Assembly: GCA_011390805.1 (NCBI GenBank)
Contig: JAABRT010000032.1
Span: forward strand, 1-35,394
Reading direction: 5' to 3'
DNA length: 35,394 nucleotides
Source: Gemmatimonas sp.
GTDB taxonomy: Bacteria > Gemmatimonadota > Gemmatimonadetes > Gemmatimonadales > Gemmatimonadaceae
The position numbers and the translations under genes were made by a program. Numbering within the stretch: position 1 is the first letter of the stretch; the number at the start of each line of letters is the position of its first letter. Under the pieces are notes generated by a model that did not search any database, was not told where the DNA came from, and saw only the letters and a program-made list of their open reading frames with translations. Positions 1-7,206 of this stretch are shown here, piece by piece.

Positions 1-55
1 TAAAACCGTGACCTGAGTCGTGAGTGCACGCGCGGCGCCCCGACTGCGGCGGATC

Positions 56-643
56 TCACATATCCCGTCGCGCTTGCAGCGCCTGCGCGATGGTGACGCC
101 GTCCGCATATTCGAGGTCACCTCCCACCGGCAGCCCGCGCGCGATACGCGTCACACGCACCCCAAGCGGCGCCAGCTGGCGCTGCACATAAAGGGCCGTA
201 GCCTCGCCCTCGAGTGAGGGATTGGTGGCCACAATCACCTCCACGATCTGGTCGTCGGGCACGCGCGCGAGTAAGGCCGCAATCGTGAGATCATCCGGCC
301 CCACGCCGTCCAGCGGTGACAGTCGACCGCCAAGCACGTGATAACGTCCGCGGAACTCACCCGCCCTTTCAATGGCGGCAATGTCAGCGGCGTCTTCCAC
401 CACACACACCAGCGAGGCATCCCGACGGGCGTCGGTGCACAGGGAACAGAGCGCGGCTTCGGTGAGATTGAAGCAACGGGTGCACGGCTTCACCGTCTCC
501 ACCAGCGTCACCAGCGCCTGCGCCAGGCGACGGCTCTGATCGGCGTTCTGCTTGAGCAGATGATACGTGAGCCGCTGCGCCGATTTTCTCCCGATACCCG
601 GTAAGCGCGCCAGTTCGGTGGTCAGGTCATCAATCGCCGACAT
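56..643 (-). CDS. recR: Recombination protein RecR
   Basis: RecR works with RecO (and RecF) to load RecA at single-stranded gaps during recombinational repair. The 195-residue product has the family's full length. The N-terminal helix-hairpin-helix (LPGIGRKSAQR, about residues 14-24) is followed by a zinc finger with Cys54, Cys57, Cys66 and Cys69. A Toprim domain follows (VCVVEDAADIAAIE, about residues 79-92) and ends in the typical GLPVGGDLEYAD segment. The gene is 25 bp downstream of ybaB and is the last gene of the dnaX-ybaB-recR run, an arrangement conserved in many bacteria, so cotranscription is likely. The start is the conserved MSAIDDL. I see no clear terminator in the 55 bases beyond the stop, and the next gene lies outside the window. 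Confidence 0.97.
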   Translation of the reverse strand: MSAIDDLTTELARLPGIGRKSAQRLTYHLLKQNADQSRRLAQALVTLVETVKPCTRCFNLTEAALCSLCTDARRDASLVCVVEDAADIAAIERAGEFRGRYHVLGGRLSPLDGVGPDDLTIAALLARVPDDQIVEVIVATNPSLEGEATALYVQRQLAPLGVRVTRIARGLPVGGDLEYADGVTIAQALQARRDM

Positions 644-668
644 GCGGCGTGCCGTGCGTTAGCCGGCC

Positions 669-986
669 TTAGAACGGCAGCTTGAACGGCAGGTCCATGC
701 CACCGGTCAGCTTGCCCATCTCTTCCTGCGCCGCTTCGCCGGCCTTCTTTTGCGCCTCGCCGGCCGCGGCCACGATGAGATCTTCAAGCATCTCAATGTC
801 GGCCGGATTCACCACCGACGGATCAAGCTTGATCTTGCGGATCTGCCCTTTGCCATCGCACTCAACAGTGACCATGCCGGCGCCGGCGGTGGCACTCACG
901 GTCTTGTGCGCGAGGTCGTCCTGCAGCTGCTGCAGTTTGCCCTGCATCTGCTGGGCCTGCTGCATGAAGTTGAAGATGTTTGCCAT
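669..986 (-). CDS. YbaB/EbfC family nucleoid-associated protein
   Basis: YbaB/EbfC proteins are small dimeric DNA-binding proteins that coat the nucleoid. The 105-residue product shows the family pattern: an N-terminal helix rich in Gln and Met (MQQAQQMQGKLQQLQ), then the core segment GAGMVTVECDGKGQIRKIKLDP, here given only as its flanks GAGMVTVECD and IRKIKLDP, and a C-terminal MGKLTGGM-type tail. It lies between dnaX (27 bp gap) and recR (25 bp gap) on the same strand, the usual place for ybaB. The GAAGG motif sits directly against the ATG, which is unusually close for a ribosome binding site; translation may depend on coupling to dnaX, or an internal Met (residue 8) could be used instead. 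Confidence 0.95.
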   Translation of the reverse strand: MANIFNFMQQAQQMQGKLQQLQDDLAHKTVSATAGAGMVTVECDGKGQIRKIKLDPSVVNPADIEMLEDLIVAAAGEAQKKAGEAAQEEMGKLTGGMDLPFKLPF

Positions 987-1013
987 CCTTCAAAGATAGT
1001 CAAACGCCAACGG

Positions 1014-2765
1014 TCAGTCGAGCAGCTCGAGGTCGAGCGCCCGCACGGCCGCCGCCAGCACGGGGTCCTTCTGGGCCAGACGGTCGAGCGTTTCGGTTTT
1101 CACATCCTGCGCCGTGAGGCGCTTGCCGGCCGGACGCGCCGCTGCGTCGTGCACACCCTCACTCTCCAGGCGGATCGCCCTGACGGGTCCAATCAGACGG
1201 GAAATGGTCGCCAGCACGTCGTCCCGGCCGTTCTCGACGGCCGTGGAGAAGGTGTCGTCACCCGGATCGTGCAGCAGTGTAAGCAGACCGTTGGCGCCCA
1301 GCGCCGACGGACGCACCCGACGCACCGACTCAGCAAGCATGCCCCGCCCCGCCGCACGGATGGATTCCGCCACGCCGCTCCAACCGGCACGGATCTGCTC
1401 AAGCGTAGGCGCAACGCTTGGCGCGCTCCGTGGCGCCTCACCCGGTACGCTCCGTGGCACCTCGCGCGGTGCGCTCCGTGGCACCTCGGTTGGCGCACTC
1501 GGTGGCGCCGACACCACCGCCTTGGCCGCGGCCGGTGCCATCGCATACGCCGATGCACCACGCGGCTCAAGGCGCGCCGAACGACGTGCCGGCGGGTCTT
1601 CACCGGTATCGAAACCGCGCAGCACTTCTTCAAGCTCCACGGTGCGATCGAGCAAGGCAAATCGCACCAGCAACGCCTCAAGCAACAGCTGCGGCTGCCC
1701 GCTTTTGCGGAACTGCGGTTCTATCTCCAGCAGTGCGTGCAACATGCGCAGCACATCGGGTGCCGTCAGGCGATCGCGCCGCGCGTCGAGCGCCACACGC
1801 AGCGTGTCGCTGATTTCCGGCGGGGTGCCGCCCAACGACAGCGCCAGCGTGGCGCGCAGCACATCGGCCAAACCCGACAGCACCTGCGCAAAATCAACGC
1901 CACCATCGGCCAGTGCCTGCACCTTCCCGAACACATCAGCCGCACGTCGTTCGGCGATGACATCGAGCAATCCGATGAACTCTTCTTCCGGTACAAGCCC
2001 CAACGCCGTGCGCACGCGATCGGCCGTGACAGCACTCGATTCACCCAGCGACAGCACCTGATCGGTGAGTGAGAGCGCATCACGCAACCCTCCATCGGCC
2101 GCGCGTGCAATCATGCCCAGTGCATCGTCGTCAAAGGCGACACCTTCACTGGTGAGCACATGCGCCAGACGCTCACGGATTTCGGAGGGACTGATGCGCT
2201 TGAGATCAAAGCGCTGCAGCCGGCTGAGTACCGGCGACGCTGCCTGCGCGATCTTCTGCGGATCCGTCGTGGCAAACACAAACACTACACGTGGCGGCGG
2301 CTCTTCGAGCACCTTGAGCAGCGCATTCCACGCTTCGCGCGTGAGCATGTGCGCTTCGTCTACGATGTACACCTTGTAACGGTCATCGGCAGACGGTGCA
2401 TACATGGCCCGTTCGCGCAACTCGCGCGCGTCATCAACACCGCGATTGGATGCGGCGTCGATCTCGATCACATCCAGCGAAGCACTGCCGCTCCAGATAC
2501 GCTCACAACTTGAGCAGCTGCCACATGGCTCGCCATCGTTGGGCGTGCCGGCCCGGCGCGCATCAGCCAGCGTCTCGCAGTTGAGCGCCATGGCCAGCAC
2601 ACGGGCCAGTGTGGTTTTTCCGGTACCGCGCGGGCCGCACAACAGGTAGCCATGCGCGACACGATCACGTGCGATCGCGCCCTTGAGCGTGTTGGCCACG
2701 TGAGACTGCACCGCGACTGATGCGAAGTTCGTTGGGCGATATTTGCGCGCGAGTGCCAGCGACAT
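1014..2765 (-). CDS. dnaX: DNA polymerase III subunit gamma/tau
   Basis: This is the clamp-loader ATPase of the replicative polymerase. In the 583-residue product the AAA+ domain carries Walker A GPRGTGKTT (residues 44-52), a zinc-binding cluster (Cys63, Cys81, Cys84, Cys87) and a DEAH Walker B (136-139). The clamp-loader middle domain and collar follow to about residue 370. A low-complexity Ala/Pro linker with an 8-residue repeat (about 420-455) joins it to a tau-like C-terminal domain. I saw no poly-A slippery run that would suggest a gamma-producing frameshift, so only the tau form is predicted. The gene lies downstream of the SRP RNA and upstream of ybaB-recR. No strong Shine-Dalgarno precedes the ATG; the start is fixed by the conserved LARKYRP. 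Confidence 0.97.
   Translation of the reverse strand: MSLALARKYRPTNFASVAVQSHVANTLKGAIARDRVAHGYLLCGPRGTGKTTLARVLAMALNCETLADARRAGTPNDGEPCGSCSSCERIWSGSASLDVIEIDAASNRGVDDARELRERAMYAPSADDRYKVYIVDEAHMLTREAWNALLKVLEEPPPRVVFVFATTDPQKIAQAASPVLSRLQRFDLKRISPSEIRERLAHVLTSEGVAFDDDALGMIARAADGGLRDALSLTDQVLSLGESSAVTADRVRTALGLVPEEEFIGLLDVIAERRAADVFGKVQALADGGVDFAQVLSGLADVLRATLALSLGGTPPEISDTLRVALDARRDRLTAPDVLRMLHALLEIEPQFRKSGQPQLLLEALLVRFALLDRTVELEEVLRGFDTGEDPPARRSARLEPRGASAYAMAPAAAKAVVSAPPSAPTEVPRSAPREVPRSVPGEAPRSAPSVAPTLEQIRAGWSGVAESIRAAGRGMLAESVRRVRPSALGANGLLTLLHDPGDDTFSTAVENGRDDVLATISRLIGPVRAIRLESEGVHDAAARPAGKRLTAQDVKTETLDRLAQKDPVLAAAVRALDLELLD
1424..1519 (-). repeat. 24-bp tandem repeat inside dnaX
   Basis: The motif cgctccgtggc (plus strand) begins at 1424, 1448 and 1472, with a diverged copy at 1496: a strict 24-bp period over about four copies. 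Because 24 is a multiple of three the frame is kept, and the repeat encodes an 8-residue unit of the type PRSAPREV / PRSVPGEA / PRSAPSVA in the flexible linker of tau. The repeat number is likely to vary between strains, changing linker length without disrupting the ATPase or C-terminal domain. Confidence 0.9.
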
Positions 2766-2888
2766 AGTGCGAGAGGTTTTGCCGAGAGGGGAGCGAGGCT
2801 GGAATCAGGTATTCCCGTCGCGGCAACCGGCCGCGTAGTGATGCGCTGAGACGGTTCACCGGGTGATGATCCGCGAACGTCCTTCCCC

Positions 2889-2945
2889 AAAACTAAAGCG
2901 CCGGTGCGCTCTTTGCTCCGCGAGGAGAGAGAGACACACCGGCGC
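2889..2945 (-). terminator. Intrinsic terminator-like hairpin after the SRP RNA
   Basis: Read on the minus strand, GCGCCGGTGTG (2945-2935) can pair with CGCACCGGCGC (2908-2898) around a pyrimidine-rich loop, and is followed at once by TTTAGTTTT (2897-2889). The stem is about 11 bp and GC rich. It lies immediately 3' of the SRP RNA core and 124 bp before dnaX, so it probably ends the SRP RNA transcript. The loop is long (about 26 nt), which is unusual. Confidence 0.75.
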
Positions 2946-3047
2946 AATGCCCCGGGTCTTACGAAGCGACTTAAGACACCACGTACCGTTGCTACCTGCG
3001 GGGTCCTGGCGGAGTTGGCGGGCTTACGCCCTCCGGGACCCGAGACA
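2946..3047 (-). ncRNA. ffs: Signal recognition particle RNA (4.5S-like)
   Basis: The minus strand folds into a long rod with the SRP S-domain signature. The outer helix is CTCGGGTC (3044-3037) with GACCCGGG (2958-2951). Inner stems are GCG/CGC and TAAG/CTTA (3029-3023 with 2975-2966, an AGU bulge), CGCCA/TGGTG (3020-3016 with 2981-2977) and CCG/CGG. The conserved Ffh-binding internal loop follows, CAGG (3008-3005) opposite AGCA (2993-2990). The apical stem is ACC/GGT with a CCGCA loop where most bacteria have a GGAA-type tetraloop. A promoter lies just upstream and a terminator-like hairpin just downstream, giving a short RNA without an obvious Alu domain. SRP RNA guides Ffh to signal sequences, and its placement next to dnaX is common. 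Exact ends are inferred. Confidence 0.82.
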
Positions 3048-3052
3048 CTTGA

Positions 3053-3081
3053 AGCATAGTCACGGCAGCAAGTGGCGACAA
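3053..3081 (-). promoter_or_regulatory. Sigma-70-type promoter of the SRP RNA
   Basis: On the minus strand TTGTCG (3081-3076) and TATGCT (3058-3053) are separated by exactly 17 bp. Each matches the consensus hexamer at four positions. The predicted start is near 3047-3045, which coincides with the first bases of the SRP RNA rod. A GC-rich hairpin-forming stretch overlaps the -35 region (about 3063-3091). Confidence 0.6.
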
Positions 3082-3138
3082 GCCGCCCGCTGCTCCCGCT
3101 GTCCCCTGGCGATCAGTGCTTGCGTGCCACCCGACGAC

Positions 3139-4173
3139 CTACGCCGCAGCCCTGCACACACGTTCGAGCGTGCGCACCAGCAGCTGCGCAGCTTCGCCTA
3201 CCTGATCCGCCGTCACGTCGCGATGCATGACGGCACGCACTCGCGTGAACGTCCACTGCGAGATGCGCAGGCCGTGCTCCGCCACCTGTGCCACCACATC
3301 GGCCGCAACCGGTGCGGGCAGGTCGATCATCACAATGTTGGTGTGCGGCGCAACTACGCGCGCACCACCGGCACCATCAACGGTGCTTGCAAACTGCTGC
3401 GCGTTCTCATGATCACGCGCGAGATCGTGCAGATGGTGTTCCAGCCCGTAGCTTGCGGCGGCGGCCAGCACACCGGTCTGACGCATTCCACCGCCCAACC
3501 GTTTGCGCACACGATGTGCACGCACGATCGCATCGCGCGAGCCGGCCAGCGCTGCACCCACCGGCGCACCCAAGCCCTTGGAGAACGACACCATCACGGT
3601 ATCTGCACACGCGGCAAAATCTGCCAACGGTGTGCCCGAGGCAATGTGTGCATTCCACAAACGTGCACCATCCAGATGCACGGGCACCGCCAACGTGTGC
3701 GCAACCTGCTGGAGTTCGCGCAGTTCGTTGATCGGTGTGATCATGCCGCCGGCGCCGTTATGCGTATTCTCGAGACACACCAGCGACGTTTCCGGTGCGT
3801 GCACTGATGGTGCACGGATGGCCGCACGCAAATCGGCCGCTGTCATGACCGGACTCTCACCACGCACCGGTCGCACCTGTACACCGGCCAGGGCCGCTGC
3901 TGCCGCCATCTCCCAATGCACAATGTGCGCGTCGGCATCGAGCAGGATTTCAGTGCCGGGCGTACTGTGCACCCACACTGCAGCCTGATTGGCCATTGAT
4001 CCCGTTGGGAAAAAGAGCGCCGCTTCTTTTCCAAGGCGCTCTGCAACAACACGCTCCAGCTGCTGCGTGGTGGGATCGCCATCAAGCACGTCATCCCCGA
4101 CCTCCGCGTTGGCCATGGCCGCACGCATGCCGGCCGATGGACGCGTGACCGTATCACTGCGCAAATCAATCAT
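3139..4173 (-). CDS. ltaE: Low-specificity L-threonine aldolase family protein
   Basis: This PLP enzyme cleaves L-threonine or L-allo-threonine to glycine and acetaldehyde. The 344-residue product begins MIDLRSDTVTRPS and continues with the family hallmarks GDDVLDGDPTTQQLE, the HxDGARLWNA motif and VSFSKGLGAPVG, which carries the Schiff-base lysine (SFSKGL). The upstream reading frame stays open to 4317, but those residues overlap the brkB gene and lack family similarity, so the ATG at 4173 is chosen. The gene starts 28 bp after brkB on the same strand and probably belongs to that transcript. No strong ribosome binding site is visible. Confidence 0.93.
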   Translation of the reverse strand: MIDLRSDTVTRPSAGMRAAMANAEVGDDVLDGDPTTQQLERVVAERLGKEAALFFPTGSMANQAAVWVHSTPGTEILLDADAHIVHWEMAAAAALAGVQVRPVRGESPVMTAADLRAAIRAPSVHAPETSLVCLENTHNGAGGMITPINELRELQQVAHTLAVPVHLDGARLWNAHIASGTPLADFAACADTVMVSFSKGLGAPVGAALAGSRDAIVRAHRVRKRLGGGMRQTGVLAAAASYGLEHHLHDLARDHENAQQFASTVDGAGGARVVAPHTNIVMIDLPAPVAADVVAQVAEHGLRISQWTFTRVRAVMHRDVTADQVGEAAQLLVRTLERVCRAAA

Positions 4174-4201
4174 GAGTAAGTAAGGTCTGTTGAACGCGGT
4201 G

Positions 4202-5152
4202 TCAGTCGAGTGCCAGCCGTTGCAACTCCTGCTTGCGCAGATCGTGCACCGCCGCGACTTCGGCGCCCAGAAGGAAGAGCAGCGCGCCGTAGTATACCCA
4301 GAACACCACCGACACAATCACTGCGATTGTGCCTGTGTACAATGAGCTTGGGCTGACGAGTGCAAACACCATGGCAAAGAGCTGCCTGGCAACTTCAAAA
4401 AACGTCGCGGCCACCGTGGCGGCCAGCAAGGCGCTATCGCGATCGAGTCGCCGTTTGGGCAGTCCCTGATACAGCGCAAAAAACGTGAACACGAGCAAGC
4501 CGAAACCGAGCGCACGTCCGATGAGATACGTTGCCGTACCCAGCGCTTCCATCTGTACGCCGAAGCCGCTCAGAATCTCGGTGCCCCGCTCGGTGCCTAT
4601 GGAAAGGAAGGTGGAGACCACCACCCACACAATCACCATCACCGTTGACGCTGCGGCAGCGACGACATCAAAGAGTTTGCCGGCCACAATACCACGATCA
4701 CTGCGATCCATCACAATCGCCAGCACCGCGCGCAGCGAACCGAACAATCGCGTGCTGGTCCACACAAAACCCAGCGCCGCCGTTATGCCGACAGCGCCGC
4801 GGGTGCGCAGCACATCTTCCACGATTGTGCGCAAAATCGCACCCGCTTCGAACGCATCACGGGGAAGAAATGCCTCGGTGAGCGACACCACCGTTTCGGC
4901 AGCCTGCGCGGGTTCGCGTCCAAATACAAACGACAGCCCCACCACGAGCAACAACACGAATGGTACCAACGCAAGCAACAGACTGAACGCGACGCCGCCG
5001 GCCAGAAAGAAGGCGTTGTCGTCGGCCAGTCCGTTGAATACGCGGCGCACGTAGTCAAACGTGACCGCGATGCGGGGGCGCGCCGCGAAAGCACGCCACC
5101 CCACCGGATTATGCGGTTCCGGGGTTTTCTGCGGCGTCGATCGTGCCTTCAC
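4202..5152 (-). CDS. YihY/BrkB family inner-membrane protein
   Basis: The 316-residue product is a polytopic membrane protein of the YihY/BrkB family (often labelled ribonuclease BN, a name based on an old misassignment). After a short cytoplasmic N-terminus it has the family opening DDNAFFLAGGVAFSLLLALVP, here seen as DDNAFFLAGG and AFSLLLALVP, and about six hydrophobic segments. The late motif FWVYYGALLFLLGAE is typical. Its molecular role is not settled; transport or envelope functions have been proposed. The first 44 bp overlap the 3' end of the YtxH gene in another frame, so the two are probably coupled; a later GTG start (residue 18) would remove most of the overlap. Confidence 0.92.
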   Translation of the reverse strand: MKARSTPQKTPEPHNPVGWRAFAARPRIAVTFDYVRRVFNGLADDNAFFLAGGVAFSLLLALVPFVLLLVVGLSFVFGREPAQAAETVVSLTEAFLPRDAFEAGAILRTIVEDVLRTRGAVGITAALGFVWTSTRLFGSLRAVLAIVMDRSDRGIVAGKLFDVVAAAASTVMVIVWVVVSTFLSIGTERGTEILSGFGVQMEALGTATYLIGRALGFGLLVFTFFALYQGLPKRRLDRDSALLAATVAATFFEVARQLFAMVFALVSPSSLYTGTIAVIVSVVFWVYYGALLFLLGAEVAAVHDLRKQELQRLALD

Positions 5153-5600
5153 TCGGCTCGCTGGCGTCGGTCACTCGCTGCGTGCGACGTGCGTCCTCGT
5201 ATGCGCGCTTGGTTTCAGCAACCGCACGCTCCAACTCGGACTTGGCCTGACGCGCCGCTACCCGGCCCGCATCAACTGCATCGCCTACCGCCCGCGCACG
5301 CGTCTCCACTACGTCTTTCGCTTCACCAACTTTGCGCCCCACCTTTTCCCGGGTACGGCCCATCGTCTCACTCACTTCTTCCGTCACTTCGTCAACGAGC
5401 TCGCGTGCCTTGGTTGTCGCTTTGCGCGTTTCGCGGCGGATGCGGGCGCGCATCGCTTCACCCGATTCGGGGGCCAGCAACAGCGCCGCACCGGCGCCAA
5501 GGGCCAGACCGAGCAATAACGCACCCAGCCCACTGCCACCGCCGCTGTCGCGCTCCACAATCACCACGCGATCGTCGTCATAGTCTTCATATCGTCCCAT
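5109..5600 (-). CDS. YtxH domain-containing protein
   Basis: The 163-residue product begins with an acidic stretch (EDYDDDRVV), then a Gly/Ala/Leu membrane segment ending in LLLAPESGEAMRARIR, the pattern of YtxH proteins. The rest (about residues 58-150) is a highly charged, heptad-like helix rich in Arg, Glu and Ala, likely coiled coil or amphipathic. YtxH proteins are linked to general stress in Bacillus, but their activity is unknown. A good ribosome binding site (GGAGG, 4 bp spacing) supports the start, which lies 12 bp after the aldolase stop codon. The 3' end overlaps brkB by 44 bp. Confidence 0.87.
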   Translation of the reverse strand: MGRYEDYDDDRVVIVERDSGGGSGLGALLLGLALGAGAALLLAPESGEAMRARIRRETRKATTKARELVDEVTEEVSETMGRTREKVGRKVGEAKDVVETRARAVGDAVDAGRVAARQAKSELERAVAETKRAYEDARRTQRVTDASEPSEGTIDAAENPGTA

Positions 5601-5612
5601 GCTGCCTCCATA

Positions 5613-7034
5613 TCAGTCGCTAAGATCCGCATCGTCGGGAGCAGCGGCCACACTGGGCACACCGTCCACGGGCATCTTGCGGCGCAGAGCCGTCGGAGTG
5701 ACGAAGCGCGATACAATTTCGCGCGTCCCTGCAATGCCAAGCTGCCGAAACAGAAAGGCGAACTTCTCGTCGTACGCCTGGCCAAGCGCGGCCTTTGACT
5801 CCTCAGGCAACGCCCACAGCTGCCGCTTGAAAGGACCGAGCGCCTTCTTGCGGGTCTTGTACACAAACTGCTCGTCGGAATCGGTCGCCTTCCGCTCATC
5901 CTTCGCGTTCACCTCCAGCCATGCGTACATCTCACTGCGCAGTGCTTCGGGCAGGTGATCGAACAACATGTTCTGGAAGTTGGTGGCAAGGTGAATCTCC
6001 GCCGTTTCCGTGGACGGGAAGTTGGAGAACGCCGTGTCGGGCAGCGTTGACGCACCGTGCTGCACCGCACCGGCCAAACCGTACCGCTCACGTGCGATCT
6101 TTGACAGCGTCGCCAGCGTATCGAGATCCAGCGCCACCTCGGCGATCGATCCGTCGGCGAGCACAATGCCGCCGTGCGATGTGCCGGACTGTACGCTGAT
6201 CTTGGACAATCCCGCCATGCCCGGCGCCTGCGCTTCAAGCGTACGATTGAATCCGTCCATGAACGCTTCGAGCTCTTCGGGCGTGGAGTTCTCGGTGCCG
6301 ACTTCGCCGATTTCACCACCAATGGAAATCGTCACGCCGCGCGGCTCGACTTCGCGTACCACCCGCGAAATCTGCACACACGTTTCGTAGTTGCGACGCT
6401 GCTGCTCGTCGAGCGTCTCGTGCGACAGATCCACCAACGTTGAGGTGTCAACATCAATGTTGTAAAAACCGGCCGACACCGCCTCACGCACCAGCTGCAG
6501 CACAGCGTCTACTTCAACCTCAGGATTGACAGCAAACTTCTTGGAGTTCACCTGGAAGTGGTCACCCTGAATGAACACCGGCCCGCGGAAGCCCTCGCGC
6601 ATGGCCGCCGCCAACATCACCGAGACATATTCGGCCGGACGCTGGTCGGTGTACGCAATTTCGGAGCGCGCAATTTCGAGCAGGAACGTACCCGCATCGA
6701 GTGCGATTGCCTGACGGAAAATCGACCGCGCTGTGTCGTACGATGCACCACGCACGTTGATCGCCGGCACGGTAAAACCGCTGCACTCCCCGCGACCGCG
6801 CGCCAGATACAGATCATGAATGGATGCCGGACGCACACCCACCGCCTGACCAATCTCCCAGATCAGCCAACGGGCCTGCTCGCGCTCAAGTGGCTCGCCA
6901 AACACCGCCTCGTGAACAAGGCGATCCATGTGATTGGTTTGCAGTGCACTGGCATCATGCACCGATACCGTTCCATCGGTTACCGAAACCGCGCCGCCGA
7001 AGAGCTGCGTGGACGGAAGAGTCTGCTGCGTCAT
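5613..7034 (-). CDS. fba: Class II fructose-bisphosphate aldolase, long divergent type
   Basis: Class II aldolases are metal-dependent enzymes that interconvert fructose 1,6-bisphosphate with dihydroxyacetone phosphate and glyceraldehyde 3-phosphate. The 473-residue product has recognisable motifs: GFTVPAINVRG near the N-terminus, IQGDHFQVN (metal-binding His region), GGEIGEVGTENS, VQSGTSHGG and AVQHGASTLPD. It is about 130 residues longer than E. coli FbaA, with an extra C-terminal extension rich in charged residues, so substrate choice could differ from the classical enzyme. The start at 7034 is preceded by GAGGA with 5-bp spacing; the frame extends upstream to 7121 without family similarity. 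A 172-bp gap from pgi holds no gene, so this gene may have its own promoter. Confidence 0.82.
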   Translation of the reverse strand: MTQQTLPSTQLFGGAVSVTDGTVSVHDASALQTNHMDRLVHEAVFGEPLEREQARWLIWEIGQAVGVRPASIHDLYLARGRGECSGFTVPAINVRGASYDTARSIFRQAIALDAGTFLLEIARSEIAYTDQRPAEYVSVMLAAAMREGFRGPVFIQGDHFQVNSKKFAVNPEVEVDAVLQLVREAVSAGFYNIDVDTSTLVDLSHETLDEQQRRNYETCVQISRVVREVEPRGVTISIGGEIGEVGTENSTPEELEAFMDGFNRTLEAQAPGMAGLSKISVQSGTSHGGIVLADGSIAEVALDLDTLATLSKIARERYGLAGAVQHGASTLPDTAFSNFPSTETAEIHLATNFQNMLFDHLPEALRSEMYAWLEVNAKDERKATDSDEQFVYKTRKKALGPFKRQLWALPEESKAALGQAYDEKFAFLFRQLGIAGTREIVSRFVTPTALRRKMPVDGVPSVAAAPDDADLSD

Positions 7035-7206
7035 CGAGTCCTCGGGCGCCGTCGCGTACGACGGCGGAAAGCCGGACCACGCCGGTGTGGTGAAGTCGCC
7101 TCGGCCACACGGCCGACGCAACGGGGCTAGCTAATCAACTTCGGTGCATTGCGGTCAGATGGGAAGCCCGCGCGCACCACCAGTCACAACATCCATCACA
7201 CATTCA

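Noticed and set aside
750-2072. 440-residue open frame antisense to dnaX and ybaB
   Set aside because: It lies opposite well-supported genes, is Arg/His rich, has no domain or signal, and is expected by chance in high-GC DNA.
1014-2765. Programmed frameshift in dnaX
   Set aside because: No A-rich slippery sequence or adjacent hairpin was seen in the region between the ATPase core and the tau domain.
3063-3095. Minus-strand hairpin (GCAGC ... GCTGC) before the SRP RNA, considered as an Alu domain or terminator
   Set aside because: It lies upstream of and overlapping the -35 element of the SRP promoter, has no T run, and does not match the bacterial Alu-domain pattern I know.
2863-3807. 314-residue plus-strand frame across the SRP RNA and the end of ltaE
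   Set aside because: It covers a structured RNA and the antisense of threonine aldolase, and its protein has no recognisable pattern.
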